Shown here: in pieces, positions 18,412-26,935 of the stretch | How the letters are laid out: every line of letters begins with the position of its first letter | Numbering within the stretch: the first letter of the stretch is position 1 | NCBI GenBank assembly: GCA_942493385.1 | Contig: OW818699.1 | Location: 1,736,001-1,800,000 of the forward strand | Origin: UBA8389 sp942493385 | GTDB lineage: Bacteria > Bacteroidota > Bacteroidia > Bacteroidales > UBA1402 | Length of the DNA stretch: 64,000 nucleotides | Direction of reading: 5' to 3' | Made by a program: the position numbers and the translations under genes | The notes under the pieces: model-generated | Told to the model about the DNA's origin: nothing | The model's database searches: none | The model's input: only the letters and a program-made list of their open reading frames with translations

Positions 18412-19812
18412 ATGAATAGATTATATATTGTTATTTCTTTACTCTTCGCATTCTTGACCCTGCAGGCACAAACTGCAAGTCAAAATTCCGACAGCTCCTT
18501 CCAACGTCCATTGAACGATGTATTGTTGGACATCCAAACCCAGTTCAACGTTCGCCTCAAAATACCTGCCGACCTCGTGGAAGGCAAGGTGTTGAAGTAC
18601 GCCGATTGGCGCCTTCGTCCTTGGAGCCTAGAGCAAAGTCTTAAAAACATCCTGCAACCGTTCGACCTTGTTTTCGTCAAGGAGTTCGAAGGCGTTTACA
18701 AGATCAAAGCATTCGAATACGCGCGACGCTCGGATGCCGACGGCAAGGAATTCCTGGATTACCTCCAAACCTTGTACAACGATTTGCCCAGCTGGGAAGT
18801 CCGAAAACAACAGCTCAAAACCTCTTTAAAAGATGCCGTTGGCCTTAATCCCATGCCCAAACCCACCGGCAGCAAACCCATCATCACCAGCAAACGCGTC
18901 TTCGACGGCTATTCGGTCGAAAACATCGCCCTGGAAGTTCTGCCCGGCGTCTACACCATGGGTTCCGTTTATAAACCTTTGAAAGCCAAGAACTGTCCCA
19001 TTGTCATCAATCCCTGCGGCCATTTTTTCGATGAACGCTACCGTGCCGACATGCAGTACCGCCTGGCAATGATGGCCAAGATGGGCACTATCGCCGTAAG
19101 TTACAACCTCTTCGGCTGGGGCGAATCCATGCTCCAGTTCAAATACGAGTGGCACCGACGCAGCATCGCCCAAACCATCCAGACGCTCAACGCCATCCGG
19201 TGGATCGATTACATGTCCGGCCTCAAGCAAGCTGATCCAAGCCGTGTAGCCATAACCGGCGGGTCGGGTGGGGGCAGCCAGACCATGCTCGTCACGGCCA
19301 TCGACGACCGCATTACCTGCAGCATTCCCGTCGTCATGACCTCCTCCTCCTTCTCCGGCGGATGCCCCTGCGAAAGTGGCCTGCCAGTGCACCTTTGCTG
19401 CGGTGGCACCAACAATGCTGAAATCGCCGCCATGGCAGCTCCACGGCCGCTTTTGCTGATTTCGGACGGAAAGGATTGGACCGCTGCAGTGCCCACGTTG
19501 GAATTTCCCTTCATACGCCGTACCTTTGGGCTTTACGGCAAGGAAAGCTTGGTTGAAAACGCGCATTTCGCTGAAGAAGGCCACGATTACGGCATCAGCA
19601 AACGACAAGCCTGCTATGCATTCCTAGCCAAACACTTCAATTTGAATACGCAAAAATTAAAAAAACCAGACGAAACCTACGACGAATCCAAAATTTCCAT
19701 CGAAAAGAAAGAAGCCCTCTACGTCTTCGGACCCAACGGAGAAACCTTTCCCAAAAACGCCGTCAACGACTTGAACACGCTCAAAACCGTATTGGAAGCC
19801 GCTAAAAAATAA
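18412..19812 (+). CDS. STN domain plus alpha/beta-hydrolase, probable pectin (methyl)esterase
   Basis: The protein has 466 residues with a signal peptide (1-20). Residues about 30-100 look like a secretin/TonB short N-terminal (STN) domain (LNDVLLDIQTQFNVRLKI, then WSLEQSLKNIL). Residues about 140-430 form an alpha/beta-hydrolase with nucleophile elbow GGSGGG (Ser285), a likely acid in LLISDGKDW, and His391 in EEGHDYG. The layout recalls the RG-II pectin methylesterase BT1017 of B. thetaiotaomicron, which also sits beside GH28, GH95 and GH140 genes; I make this link from memory and context. An acetyl esterase is the main alternative. Three bases separate it from GH95. Confidence 0.78.
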   Translation: MNRLYIVISLLFAFLTLQAQTASQNSDSSFQRPLNDVLLDIQTQFNVRLKIPADLVEGKVLKYADWRLRPWSLEQSLKNILQPFDLVFVKEFEGVYKIKAFEYARRSDADGKEFLDYLQTLYNDLPSWEVRKQQLKTSLKDAVGLNPMPKPTGSKPIITSKRVFDGYSVENIALEVLPGVYTMGSVYKPLKAKNCPIVINPCGHFFDERYRADMQYRLAMMAKMGTIAVSYNLFGWGESMLQFKYEWHRRSIAQTIQTLNAIRWIDYMSGLKQADPSRVAITGGSGGGSQTMLVTAIDDRITCSIPVVMTSSSFSGGCPCESGLPVHLCCGGTNNAEIAAMAAPRPLLLISDGKDWTAAVPTLEFPFIRRTFGLYGKESLVENAHFAEEGHDYGISKRQACYAFLAKHFNLNTQKLKKPDETYDESKISIEKKEALYVFGPNGETFPKNAVNDLNTLKTVLEAAKK

Positions 19813-19815
19813 CTT

Positions 19816-22293
19816 ATGAACCGACTACGAAACTTACTGATCCTCTTTTTTGCCTTTCTGGCAACCTTTTCAAACGCCCAACAACCGCTGAGGCTCTGGT
19901 ACGACAAACCGGCCACCGACTGGAATGCCGCCTTGCCAATCGGCAACGGAACACTTGCCGCCATGATATTCGGCGGACCTGCTGTGGAACGCATTCAACT
20001 CAACGAAGGCACCGTTTGGGCAGGTTCACCCAACCAAAACAACAATCCGGAGGCGCTGGCCAACTTGCCCAAAGTCCGCGAACTGGTCTTTGCCAACAAA
20101 AACCTGGAGGCCATGAATCTGGCTTCGGCCAAGATCATGTCCAACACCAATTTCGGCATGCCTTACCAATCCATGGGCGATTTGTACCTCAGTTTTCCCG
20201 GTCACAACGCCTACAAGACTTACACCCGCGACCTAAACATCAGCACCGCCGTCGCTTCCGTAAAATACACGTTCAAAGGAGTGACCTATACCCGCGAATA
20301 CTACTCATCGCTTAGTGATTCAGTACTCGTCGTACATCTAAAGGCCAGTAAACCAAAGAGTATCACCTGCAACATCACCATGAGCACTCCACATCAAAAA
20401 TACCGCATCAAAGACGAGGATGGCATGCTGGTTTTGACTGGAATTACCGAAACCCACGAGCGCCAGAGCGGAAAAGTACGCTTTATCACCCAAGTGAAAC
20501 CACTTTTGAAAAACGGGAGGGCTACCATCAAGGACGGAGTCTTTTCCATCGACAAAGCTGATGAAGTGGTCCTCTATATTTCGATGGCCACCAACTTTGT
20601 CAACTACAAAGACATCTCTGGAAACGAAGTCGACAAATGCACCCGCATCCTGAACCGCGCCTATGGCAAAGACTACGAAAAACTCAAGGCCAGCCATACA
20701 GCCGCCTACCAAAAACTGTTCAACCGCGTCACGCTCGATCTGGGCACCACACCTCAAGCGTTGAAGCCAACCGACCAGCGCATCCGCGAATTCGCCAAAG
20801 TAAACGATCCAGCCTTGGCTGCCCTCTATTTCCAGTTCGGCCGGTACTTGCTCATCTCCTGTTCCCAACCAGGCGGACAACCTGCCACCCTGCAAGGCCT
20901 GTGGAACGAACAGATCCTGCCCTCCTGGGACAGCAAATACACCGTGAACATCAACACCGAGATGAATTATTGGCCCTCCGAAGTGACCAACTTGAGCGAA
21001 ATGGGCGAACCACTGTTCAGCATGATCAATGACATTTCCGTCACCGGCCGTGCTTCCGCCCGCGAAATGTACGGCGCCCGCGGTTGGGTGACCCACCACA
21101 ACACCGACATCTGGCGCGTCACCGGTGGCATCGACCGTGCGCAATCCGGTATGTGGCCAATGGCAGGCGCCTGGCTTTCCAGACACCTCTGGGAGCACTA
21201 CCAATATACCGGCGACAAATTGTTCCTGCAAGCCAATTACCCCATCATGCTCGAAGCCGCCCGCTTCTTTGTCGATTTTCTGGTGAAAGAACCCGAACAC
21301 GGCTGGCTCGTCGTATGCCCGGGCAGCTCTCCCGAAAACAATCCCAAAGCCACCGGCGGAAACGCTTCGACCGTGGCAGGCTGCACCATGGACAACCAAA
21401 TTGTCTTCGACCTGTTTACCAACGTCTTGGCAGCCACCGACATCCTGAACGGCGGCATCAAAGGCCTGTTCAACACCGGTTCCAAGGCCTTTTCCGACAC
21501 CTTGCGCAACACCTTGGCCCAAATGCCGCCCATGCAGATCGGCCAATACAGTCAATTGCAGGAATGGATGAACGACTGGGACGACCCCAAAGACCAGCAC
21601 CGTCACATATCCCACCTGTTCGGCCTGTTCCCCGGCAACCAGATTTCCCCTTACCGCACCCCCGAACTCTTCGACGCCGCCCGCACCTCCCTGATTTACC
21701 GCGGCGACATCTCCACCGGTTGGGCCATGGCCTGGCGCCTCTGTTTCTGGGCCCGCCTCCTCGATGGCAACCACGCCTACAAAATCCTTCAAAACCAACT
21801 CGATCTCGTCTCGGCTGAACCCAAAAAAGGCGGCACCTACACCAATATGTTCTGCGCCCATCCGCCGTTCCAGATCGACGGCAATTTCGGCTGCACCGCC
21901 GGTATTGCTGAAATGCTCCTTCAAAGCCAGGACGGTTTCATTTTTGTGCTGCCTGCCTTGCCCGATGTCTGGAAAAACGGCAGCGTCAAAGGCCTGAAGG
22001 CTAGGGGAGGGTTCGAACTGGACATCACCTGGAAGAACAACGCCGTAGAAACGCTTAAAATCAAATCCCTGCTTGGCGGCCTGTGCCGAATGCGTTCCTC
22101 GGTCGAACTCGTCGGAAAAGGGCTGAAACCGGCCAAAGGCGACAATTCCAATCCCTATTACCGTGTGGCTGAAACGCCAAAGCCTCTTATTTCGGAAAAA
22201 GCAAAGCTCAAACCCGTTGTTTTGCCCGAAACCCAGCTTTATGACCTCAAAATGGATAAAGACGAAACGATTGTTCTGACTCGTAAAATCTAA
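19816..22293 (+). CDS. Glycoside hydrolase family 95 (alpha-L-galactosidase or alpha-L-fucosidase)
   Basis: The protein has 825 residues with a signal peptide (ILFFAFLATFSNAQQ). The N-terminal domain LWYDKPATDWNAALPIGNGT and IQLNEGTVWAGSP is typical of GH95. Catalytic machinery is intact: NINTEMNYW (Asn378, Asn380), the acid in CPGSSPE (Glu507) and IDGNFG (Asp688). GH95 cleaves alpha-1,2-linked L-fucose or the related L-galactose. RG-II chain A ends in L-galactose, so with GH140 next door alpha-L-galactosidase is the better guess, though the residue that tells the two apart was not resolved here. The enzyme is expected in the periplasm. Confidence 0.94.
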   Translation: MNRLRNLLILFFAFLATFSNAQQPLRLWYDKPATDWNAALPIGNGTLAAMIFGGPAVERIQLNEGTVWAGSPNQNNNPEALANLPKVRELVFANKNLEAMNLASAKIMSNTNFGMPYQSMGDLYLSFPGHNAYKTYTRDLNISTAVASVKYTFKGVTYTREYYSSLSDSVLVVHLKASKPKSITCNITMSTPHQKYRIKDEDGMLVLTGITETHERQSGKVRFITQVKPLLKNGRATIKDGVFSIDKADEVVLYISMATNFVNYKDISGNEVDKCTRILNRAYGKDYEKLKASHTAAYQKLFNRVTLDLGTTPQALKPTDQRIREFAKVNDPALAALYFQFGRYLLISCSQPGGQPATLQGLWNEQILPSWDSKYTVNINTEMNYWPSEVTNLSEMGEPLFSMINDISVTGRASAREMYGARGWVTHHNTDIWRVTGGIDRAQSGMWPMAGAWLSRHLWEHYQYTGDKLFLQANYPIMLEAARFFVDFLVKEPEHGWLVVCPGSSPENNPKATGGNASTVAGCTMDNQIVFDLFTNVLAATDILNGGIKGLFNTGSKAFSDTLRNTLAQMPPMQIGQYSQLQEWMNDWDDPKDQHRHISHLFGLFPGNQISPYRTPELFDAARTSLIYRGDISTGWAMAWRLCFWARLLDGNHAYKILQNQLDLVSAEPKKGGTYTNMFCAHPPFQIDGNFGCTAGIAEMLLQSQDGFIFVLPALPDVWKNGSVKGLKARGGFELDITWKNNAVETLKIKSLLGGLCRMRSSVELVGKGLKPAKGDNSNPYYRVAETPKPLISEKAKLKPVVLPETQLYDLKMDKDETIVLTRKI

Positions 22294-22297
22294 CACT

Positions 22298-23719
22298 ATG
22301 AAACGCATTCTATTCTTTCTGATCATCCTGTCTTTCGCCGTTTCCGCCCAAAACAAGAAACTCCCTTGGGAGAACGGCAAACTCCAAGTCACTGCCAATC
22401 ACCGCTTTCTGCAACACGAAAACGGCAGCCCGTTCTTTTGGCTGGGCGATACCGGTTGGCTGGCCTCCTCCCGCCTCAATCAGGACGGCATGGATTTTTA
22501 TTTCAACACCTTGAAGAACAAAGGATTCAATGTGGTGCAAGTGTCCATCCTTCACGAAATACCTTTTTACAACGTCTACGGTAAACCCGCCTTACCTTAC
22601 GGTTTTGACTTCAGCAAAGTAGGCGTTTCGCCCGAATACGGGTATTGGGACCATATTGACTACATGGTGAAAGCCGCCGCGAAACAAGGCATCTACATCG
22701 CCATGGTCTGCGTCTGGGGTGGTCCTGTCAATGCAGGTCATCTGACACCTGAAAACGCCGTCAAGTACGGAACCTTCCTGGCCAACCGCTACAAAAACAG
22801 CCCCAACATCATCTGGGTAATCGGCGGCGACACCCGTGGCGACAAGAAACCCGAAGTCTGGCAAGCGCTGGCCAAAACCATTCGCGGCATCGACAACGGA
22901 CACCTGATGACCTACCATCCCCGTGGACGCACCTGTTCCGCCCAGTGGTTCAACGACGAAGCATGGCTCGATTTCAACATGTTTCAATCCGGCCACCGCC
23001 GCTACGGCCAACGCAGCGGGGACGGTGAATTGCTGAAAGAACTGAATACCGAGGAAGACAACTGGCGCTATGTGGATCAAGTCTACGCACTGCCCAATCC
23101 CAAACCCGTTCTGGACGGCGAGCCAAGCTACGAGGACATCCCCGCCGGTTTGCACGACAAGGCCGAGCCCCGCTGGAAAGCGCAGGATGTGCGCCGTTAC
23201 GCCTACTGGTCCGTGTTTGCAGGCTCATTCGGCCACACCTACGGCAACAACTCCGTCATGCAGATGTACACGCCAGGCGTTCAGCCATCCTACTTTGCAG
23301 ACAAGCCTTGGTACGATGCCCTGAACCTGCCCGGTTACGGCCAAATGAATTACCTGAAAGCGTTGATGCTCGCTTTGCCTTTTACGCAGGGTGCCCCAGA
23401 CCAAACTTTGATTGCAGGGGAGAACGGTCAACAATACGACCATCTTGTGGCAACAAAAGGCCCAGGATACGGAATGGTTTACAATTACACCGGCCGCGAT
23501 ATCAAGATCAACCTCGATCGGATTACTGGTGCCAGCAAAAATCTTTGGTGGTACGACCCTGCCACCGGTGTTCTTAAATTTATCGAAACTACCCCCACCG
23601 GAATCAAGACGTATTTGCCCGAAGGAGGCAATCGTCCAGGCAACGACAAGGTGCTCATCGCTGTCGATGCCGATAAAAATTACCTGAAAAAGGACTGGAT
23701 TTCGATACCAAATCAATAA
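22298..23719 (+). CDS. Glycoside hydrolase family 140 (DUF4038), probable apiosidase
   Basis: The protein has 473 residues with a signal peptide (FFLIILSFAVSAQ). The DUF4038 barrel begins with LPWENGKLQVTANHRFLQHE and SPFFWLGDTGWL; the C-terminal part is the small beta domain (YTGRDIKINL, WWYDPATG). Likely catalytic acid Asp178 in IGGDTRGD and nucleophile Glu275 in LDGEPSYE line up with the characterised apiosidase BT1012. GH140 releases apiose-linked side chains A and B of RG-II from the galacturonan backbone, and is the most RG-II-specific enzyme in this window. Four bases separate it from GH95. Confidence 0.93.
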   Translation: MKRILFFLIILSFAVSAQNKKLPWENGKLQVTANHRFLQHENGSPFFWLGDTGWLASSRLNQDGMDFYFNTLKNKGFNVVQVSILHEIPFYNVYGKPALPYGFDFSKVGVSPEYGYWDHIDYMVKAAAKQGIYIAMVCVWGGPVNAGHLTPENAVKYGTFLANRYKNSPNIIWVIGGDTRGDKKPEVWQALAKTIRGIDNGHLMTYHPRGRTCSAQWFNDEAWLDFNMFQSGHRRYGQRSGDGELLKELNTEEDNWRYVDQVYALPNPKPVLDGEPSYEDIPAGLHDKAEPRWKAQDVRRYAYWSVFAGSFGHTYGNNSVMQMYTPGVQPSYFADKPWYDALNLPGYGQMNYLKALMLALPFTQGAPDQTLIAGENGQQYDHLVATKGPGYGMVYNYTGRDIKINLDRITGASKNLWWYDPATGVLKFIETTPTGIKTYLPEGGNRPGNDKVLIAVDADKNYLKKDWISIPNQ

Positions 23720-23731
23720 AGTCGGGTTGCC

Positions 23732-26617
23732 ATGAAACCACTGTCGAACACTCTGAAAATGCTCCCAAAAGGCTTAGCAATCCTGCTTTTTACCCTGATT
23801 TTGTGCGAAGGTTCTATATTCTCTCAAAAATATCAACCATTCGCAATAAGGGTGGAAAGCCTGTCTGAACCGGCTGCCTTAAACACCCTTCAACCCCGCT
23901 TCGGATGGTCGATTCAGCGTTTTGGTAGAAATACGAAGCAAACATATTCACATATACAAGTAGCCTCTTCGCAAGCACTTTTATTGGCAAATGCCCCTGA
24001 TTTTTGGGATTCAGGCAAAGTCCGTTCCGAAAAGTCCGTTCAAGTACCTTATGGCGGAAAAACCCTGACTTCGGCCAGCACGTTTTATTGGAGAGTCAAA
24101 ATCTGGTGCAACGGAAAATCATCTGCTTGGAGTCCAGTCGGAACCTTCCATACCGGGTTTAAAGACAACCCGAAAAACCCAAAACGAGACACCGATTGGA
24201 AAGCAAACTGGATTGGCCTCGACAGCATTTTCCCCTGGGATCGCCACGAATTTCATTCCCAACTCGCCGCCCGTTACTTCCGGAAAGAATTCAAACTCCA
24301 GAAGGAAATCAACGAAGCCCGCGTTTACGTAACCGGCTTGGGCATGTACGAACTTTATGTGAACGGACAGAAAATAGGAGACCAAGTACTTTCTCCTGCA
24401 CCCACCGATTATACGCAGGATGTCAAATACACTTCCTTCGATCTGAAGCCGTTTCTGAAGGTAGGCTCCAACGTCATTGGAATGACGCTAGGCAACGGTC
24501 GCTTTTACAACATGCGGCAAGGTGCGAAACCCTGGAAAATCCGAACCTTCGGTTTGCCAAAGCTGCTTTTGCAATTGGAGTTGACCCTGAAAGACGGCAG
24601 CAAGCAAACCATTATCAGCGATGCCACCTGGAAAGCCACCGCCGACGGCCCCATCCGATCCAACAACGAGTGGGACGGGGAAATCTACGATGCCACCAAG
24701 GAAATGCCAGGCTGGTCCCAGGCAGGGTTCAACGACACAAAATGGCTGAAAGCAAACCTCACTACCGATCCCGGTGAAAACCGCCGTTATTTCGCCGATT
24801 CCCTTCCACAAAGCAACGAGTCCAAAACCCCGCACGGCGACTTGAGTCTCAAAGTCGCTCGCCGAGTCGGCCAAATCACCGACCCGATGAAGGTGATGCA
24901 AGTGATCAAACCCAAGTCCATCACCCACCTGAACAAGGATACTTTCATCCTCGACATGGGCCAGAACTTTGCAGGCTGGATCCAACTGAACGTCCAAGGT
25001 CCCAAAGGTAAAACCGTCAAGATGCATTTCGCCGAAAGCCTTCAAAAGGACGGAAGCATCTATACCGCCAATTTAAGGGATGCTTTCAATATAGATACGT
25101 ATATACTTAAAGGTGAAGGAATTGAAACATGGGAACCACGCTTTGTCTACCACGGCTTCCGCTATGTGGAAATCTCTGGATGGCCGGGTACCCCGACCGT
25201 CGAAAACTTTAAAGGCAAACTCGTTTTCGACGCCATGGCCACCACCGGAACCTTCCAAAGTTCCGACTCCACCCTCAACGGCATCTTCAGAAATGCCTGG
25301 TGGGGCATCGCCTCCAACTACAAAGGCATGCCGGTTGACTGCCCTCAACGCAACGAGCGTCAACCTTGGCTGGGCGACCGAAGCAACGGATGCTGGGGCG
25401 AAAGCTACCTATTCGACAATCAACGCTTATATGCCAAGTGGGTGGACGACATTCAGGAATCCATGTCGCAGGAAGGTCAAATTTCGGACGTTGCACCCAA
25501 TTACTACAACTACTACACCGACAACATGACCTGGCCGGGCACCTATCTGCTGGTCAGTTATATGCTTTACCGCCAATATGGAGATTCCGCCGTCATCCAA
25601 AAGCATTACCCCTCCATGAAAAAATGGCTTCGTTACATGGAAAACAAGTATCTGGATGCCGATGGCATCATGACCCGCGACAAATACGGCGACTGGTGCA
25701 TGCCACCCGAATCGCTTGAGCTGATCCATTCAGCCGATACCAGCCGCATCACAGGCGGCGCGCTTATTGCCACTGCCTATTATTACCGCATGCTCAAAAT
25801 ATTGGAGGAATTCGCCGGCGTACTGGGTCAGCAAGATGAAAGCACTGCTTTTTCAAGTCAAGCCGTTAAAGTTTCAAAAGCCTTCCAGAAGCGATTCTAC
25901 AATTCCGAAAAGCACTATTACGCCAACAATACCGTTACCGGCAACATTTTGCCGCTGGCCATGGGCATCACCCCTTCATCGGAGGCGAAAGAAGTCTTTA
26001 AAAACGTAGAGGACGTAATCGAGAACAAATACGATTCCCACATCTGCACCGGCGTCATTGGCACCGCTTGGCTCATGAGAACCCTCAGCGAGCAAGGCAG
26101 AGGTGATCTTGCCCTCAAAATTGCCACCAACCGCAGCTATCCAAGTTGGGGGTACATGCTAGACCGTGGTGCCACCACCATCTGGGAACTTTGGAACGGC
26201 GACACCGCCAACCCTTGGATGAATTCTCAAAACCACGTCATGCTTTTGGGCGACCTGCTCATCTGGTATTACGAACACTTGGCCGGCATCAGCAATGCAG
26301 AGGGTTCCAACGCCTTCCGCCAAATCGAGATGAAACCCGACTTTCCCAAAGGTCTGGAATCGGTGAGCGCCACCTACCAATCCGTTCGAGGCCCCATCAC
26401 CAGTTCATGGAAACAATCAGAGAATAACTTATTGTGGCACATAGAAATACCAGCAAATTCCGAAGCTTTGGTTTATATTCCTGCCACCTCAAAAAGCGCA
26501 GTTACAGAGTCTGGAAAGCACGCAACCAAATCAAAAGGCGTCAAATTCATCACCATGGAAAAGGACCGCGCTGTCTTCCAAGTCGGTTCAGGCAGTTATC
26601 GATTCGAAGTTCGTTAA
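23732..26617 (+). CDS. Alpha-L-rhamnosidase, glycoside hydrolase family 78
   Basis: The protein has 961 residues with an N-terminal hydrophobic signal segment. The order is: Bac_rhamnosid N-terminal beta domains (LNTLQPRFGWSIQ, FYWRVKIW), a carbohydrate-binding-like domain (ARYFRKEF, YELYVNGQKIGDQVLSPAPT), the (alpha/alpha)6 barrel with the family signature DCPQRNERQPWLGD (Asp536, Glu542) and WELWNG with the likely base Glu819, and a C-terminal beta domain. It removes terminal alpha-L-rhamnose, present in RG-I and in RG-II chain B. It is the last gene of the operon, followed by a terminator. Confidence 0.95.
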   Translation: MKPLSNTLKMLPKGLAILLFTLILCEGSIFSQKYQPFAIRVESLSEPAALNTLQPRFGWSIQRFGRNTKQTYSHIQVASSQALLLANAPDFWDSGKVRSEKSVQVPYGGKTLTSASTFYWRVKIWCNGKSSAWSPVGTFHTGFKDNPKNPKRDTDWKANWIGLDSIFPWDRHEFHSQLAARYFRKEFKLQKEINEARVYVTGLGMYELYVNGQKIGDQVLSPAPTDYTQDVKYTSFDLKPFLKVGSNVIGMTLGNGRFYNMRQGAKPWKIRTFGLPKLLLQLELTLKDGSKQTIISDATWKATADGPIRSNNEWDGEIYDATKEMPGWSQAGFNDTKWLKANLTTDPGENRRYFADSLPQSNESKTPHGDLSLKVARRVGQITDPMKVMQVIKPKSITHLNKDTFILDMGQNFAGWIQLNVQGPKGKTVKMHFAESLQKDGSIYTANLRDAFNIDTYILKGEGIETWEPRFVYHGFRYVEISGWPGTPTVENFKGKLVFDAMATTGTFQSSDSTLNGIFRNAWWGIASNYKGMPVDCPQRNERQPWLGDRSNGCWGESYLFDNQRLYAKWVDDIQESMSQEGQISDVAPNYYNYYTDNMTWPGTYLLVSYMLYRQYGDSAVIQKHYPSMKKWLRYMENKYLDADGIMTRDKYGDWCMPPESLELIHSADTSRITGGALIATAYYYRMLKILEEFAGVLGQQDESTAFSSQAVKVSKAFQKRFYNSEKHYYANNTVTGNILPLAMGITPSSEAKEVFKNVEDVIENKYDSHICTGVIGTAWLMRTLSEQGRGDLALKIATNRSYPSWGYMLDRGATTIWELWNGDTANPWMNSQNHVMLLGDLLIWYYEHLAGISNAEGSNAFRQIEMKPDFPKGLESVSATYQSVRGPITSSWKQSENNLLWHIEIPANSEALVYIPATSKSAVTESGKHATKSKGVKFITMEKDRAVFQVGSGSYRFEVR

Positions 26618-26624
26618 ACAATAA

Positions 26625-26657
26625 AACCTGAAATCACTATTGAAGTGGTTTCAGGTT
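26625..26657 (+). terminator. Terminator closing the pectin operon
   Basis: AACCTGAAATCACT (26625-26638) pairs with AGTGGTTTCAGGTT (26644-26657) with one wobble around a five-base loop. It follows the GH78 stop by 7 bases and lies between convergent gene blocks, so it may act in both directions. Confidence 0.75.
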
Positions 26658-26723
26658 GTTAAGTAAAAAGTGCAGGGCGAAGATCGTGCATCGCCAAGAC
26701 ACACTTAAAAAGTCGCTTCTTGC

Positions 26724-26909
26724 TTATAATCCAGCAATAATCTTATGAAGTTCCTCTTTGGTCTTACCCAGAGTTACTTGTAATCTACCAAACATTTCTT
26801 CTTTTTTGCCTTCTGCAAATAAGAGATCATTGTCCGTAAGCATGGCAAATCGTTGTTTCAGTTTGCCTTTTTGTTTTTCCCAGTTTCCGTTGAGTTCTGT
26901 CGTATTCAT
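26724..26909 (-). CDS. CsbD family stress protein
   Basis: The protein has 61 residues, the usual CsbD length. The family pattern is clear: LNGNWEKQKGKLKQRFAMLT, then DNDLLFAEGKKEEMFGRLQ and LGKTKEELHKII. CsbD proteins are small, soluble and hydrophilic, induced by general stress, and of unknown mechanism. It starts 26 bases after the stop of the DUF3494 gene on the same strand and is probably on the same transcript. Confidence 0.93.
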   Translation of the reverse strand: MNTTELNGNWEKQKGKLKQRFAMLTDNDLLFAEGKKEEMFGRLQVTLGKTKEELHKIIAGL

Positions 26910-26935
26910 AATCGAATATTTTTAGTGAATGTATA

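Noticed and set aside
18826..19608. 260-codon minus-strand frame
   Set aside because: Shadow of the esterase gene with intact catalytic motifs on the plus strand.
20338..22398. 686-codon open frame on the minus strand
   Set aside because: It lies opposite the GH95 gene, which has full domain and catalytic motif support. The reverse frame is open because of GC-rich codon use and has low-complexity G/V/D-rich sequence.
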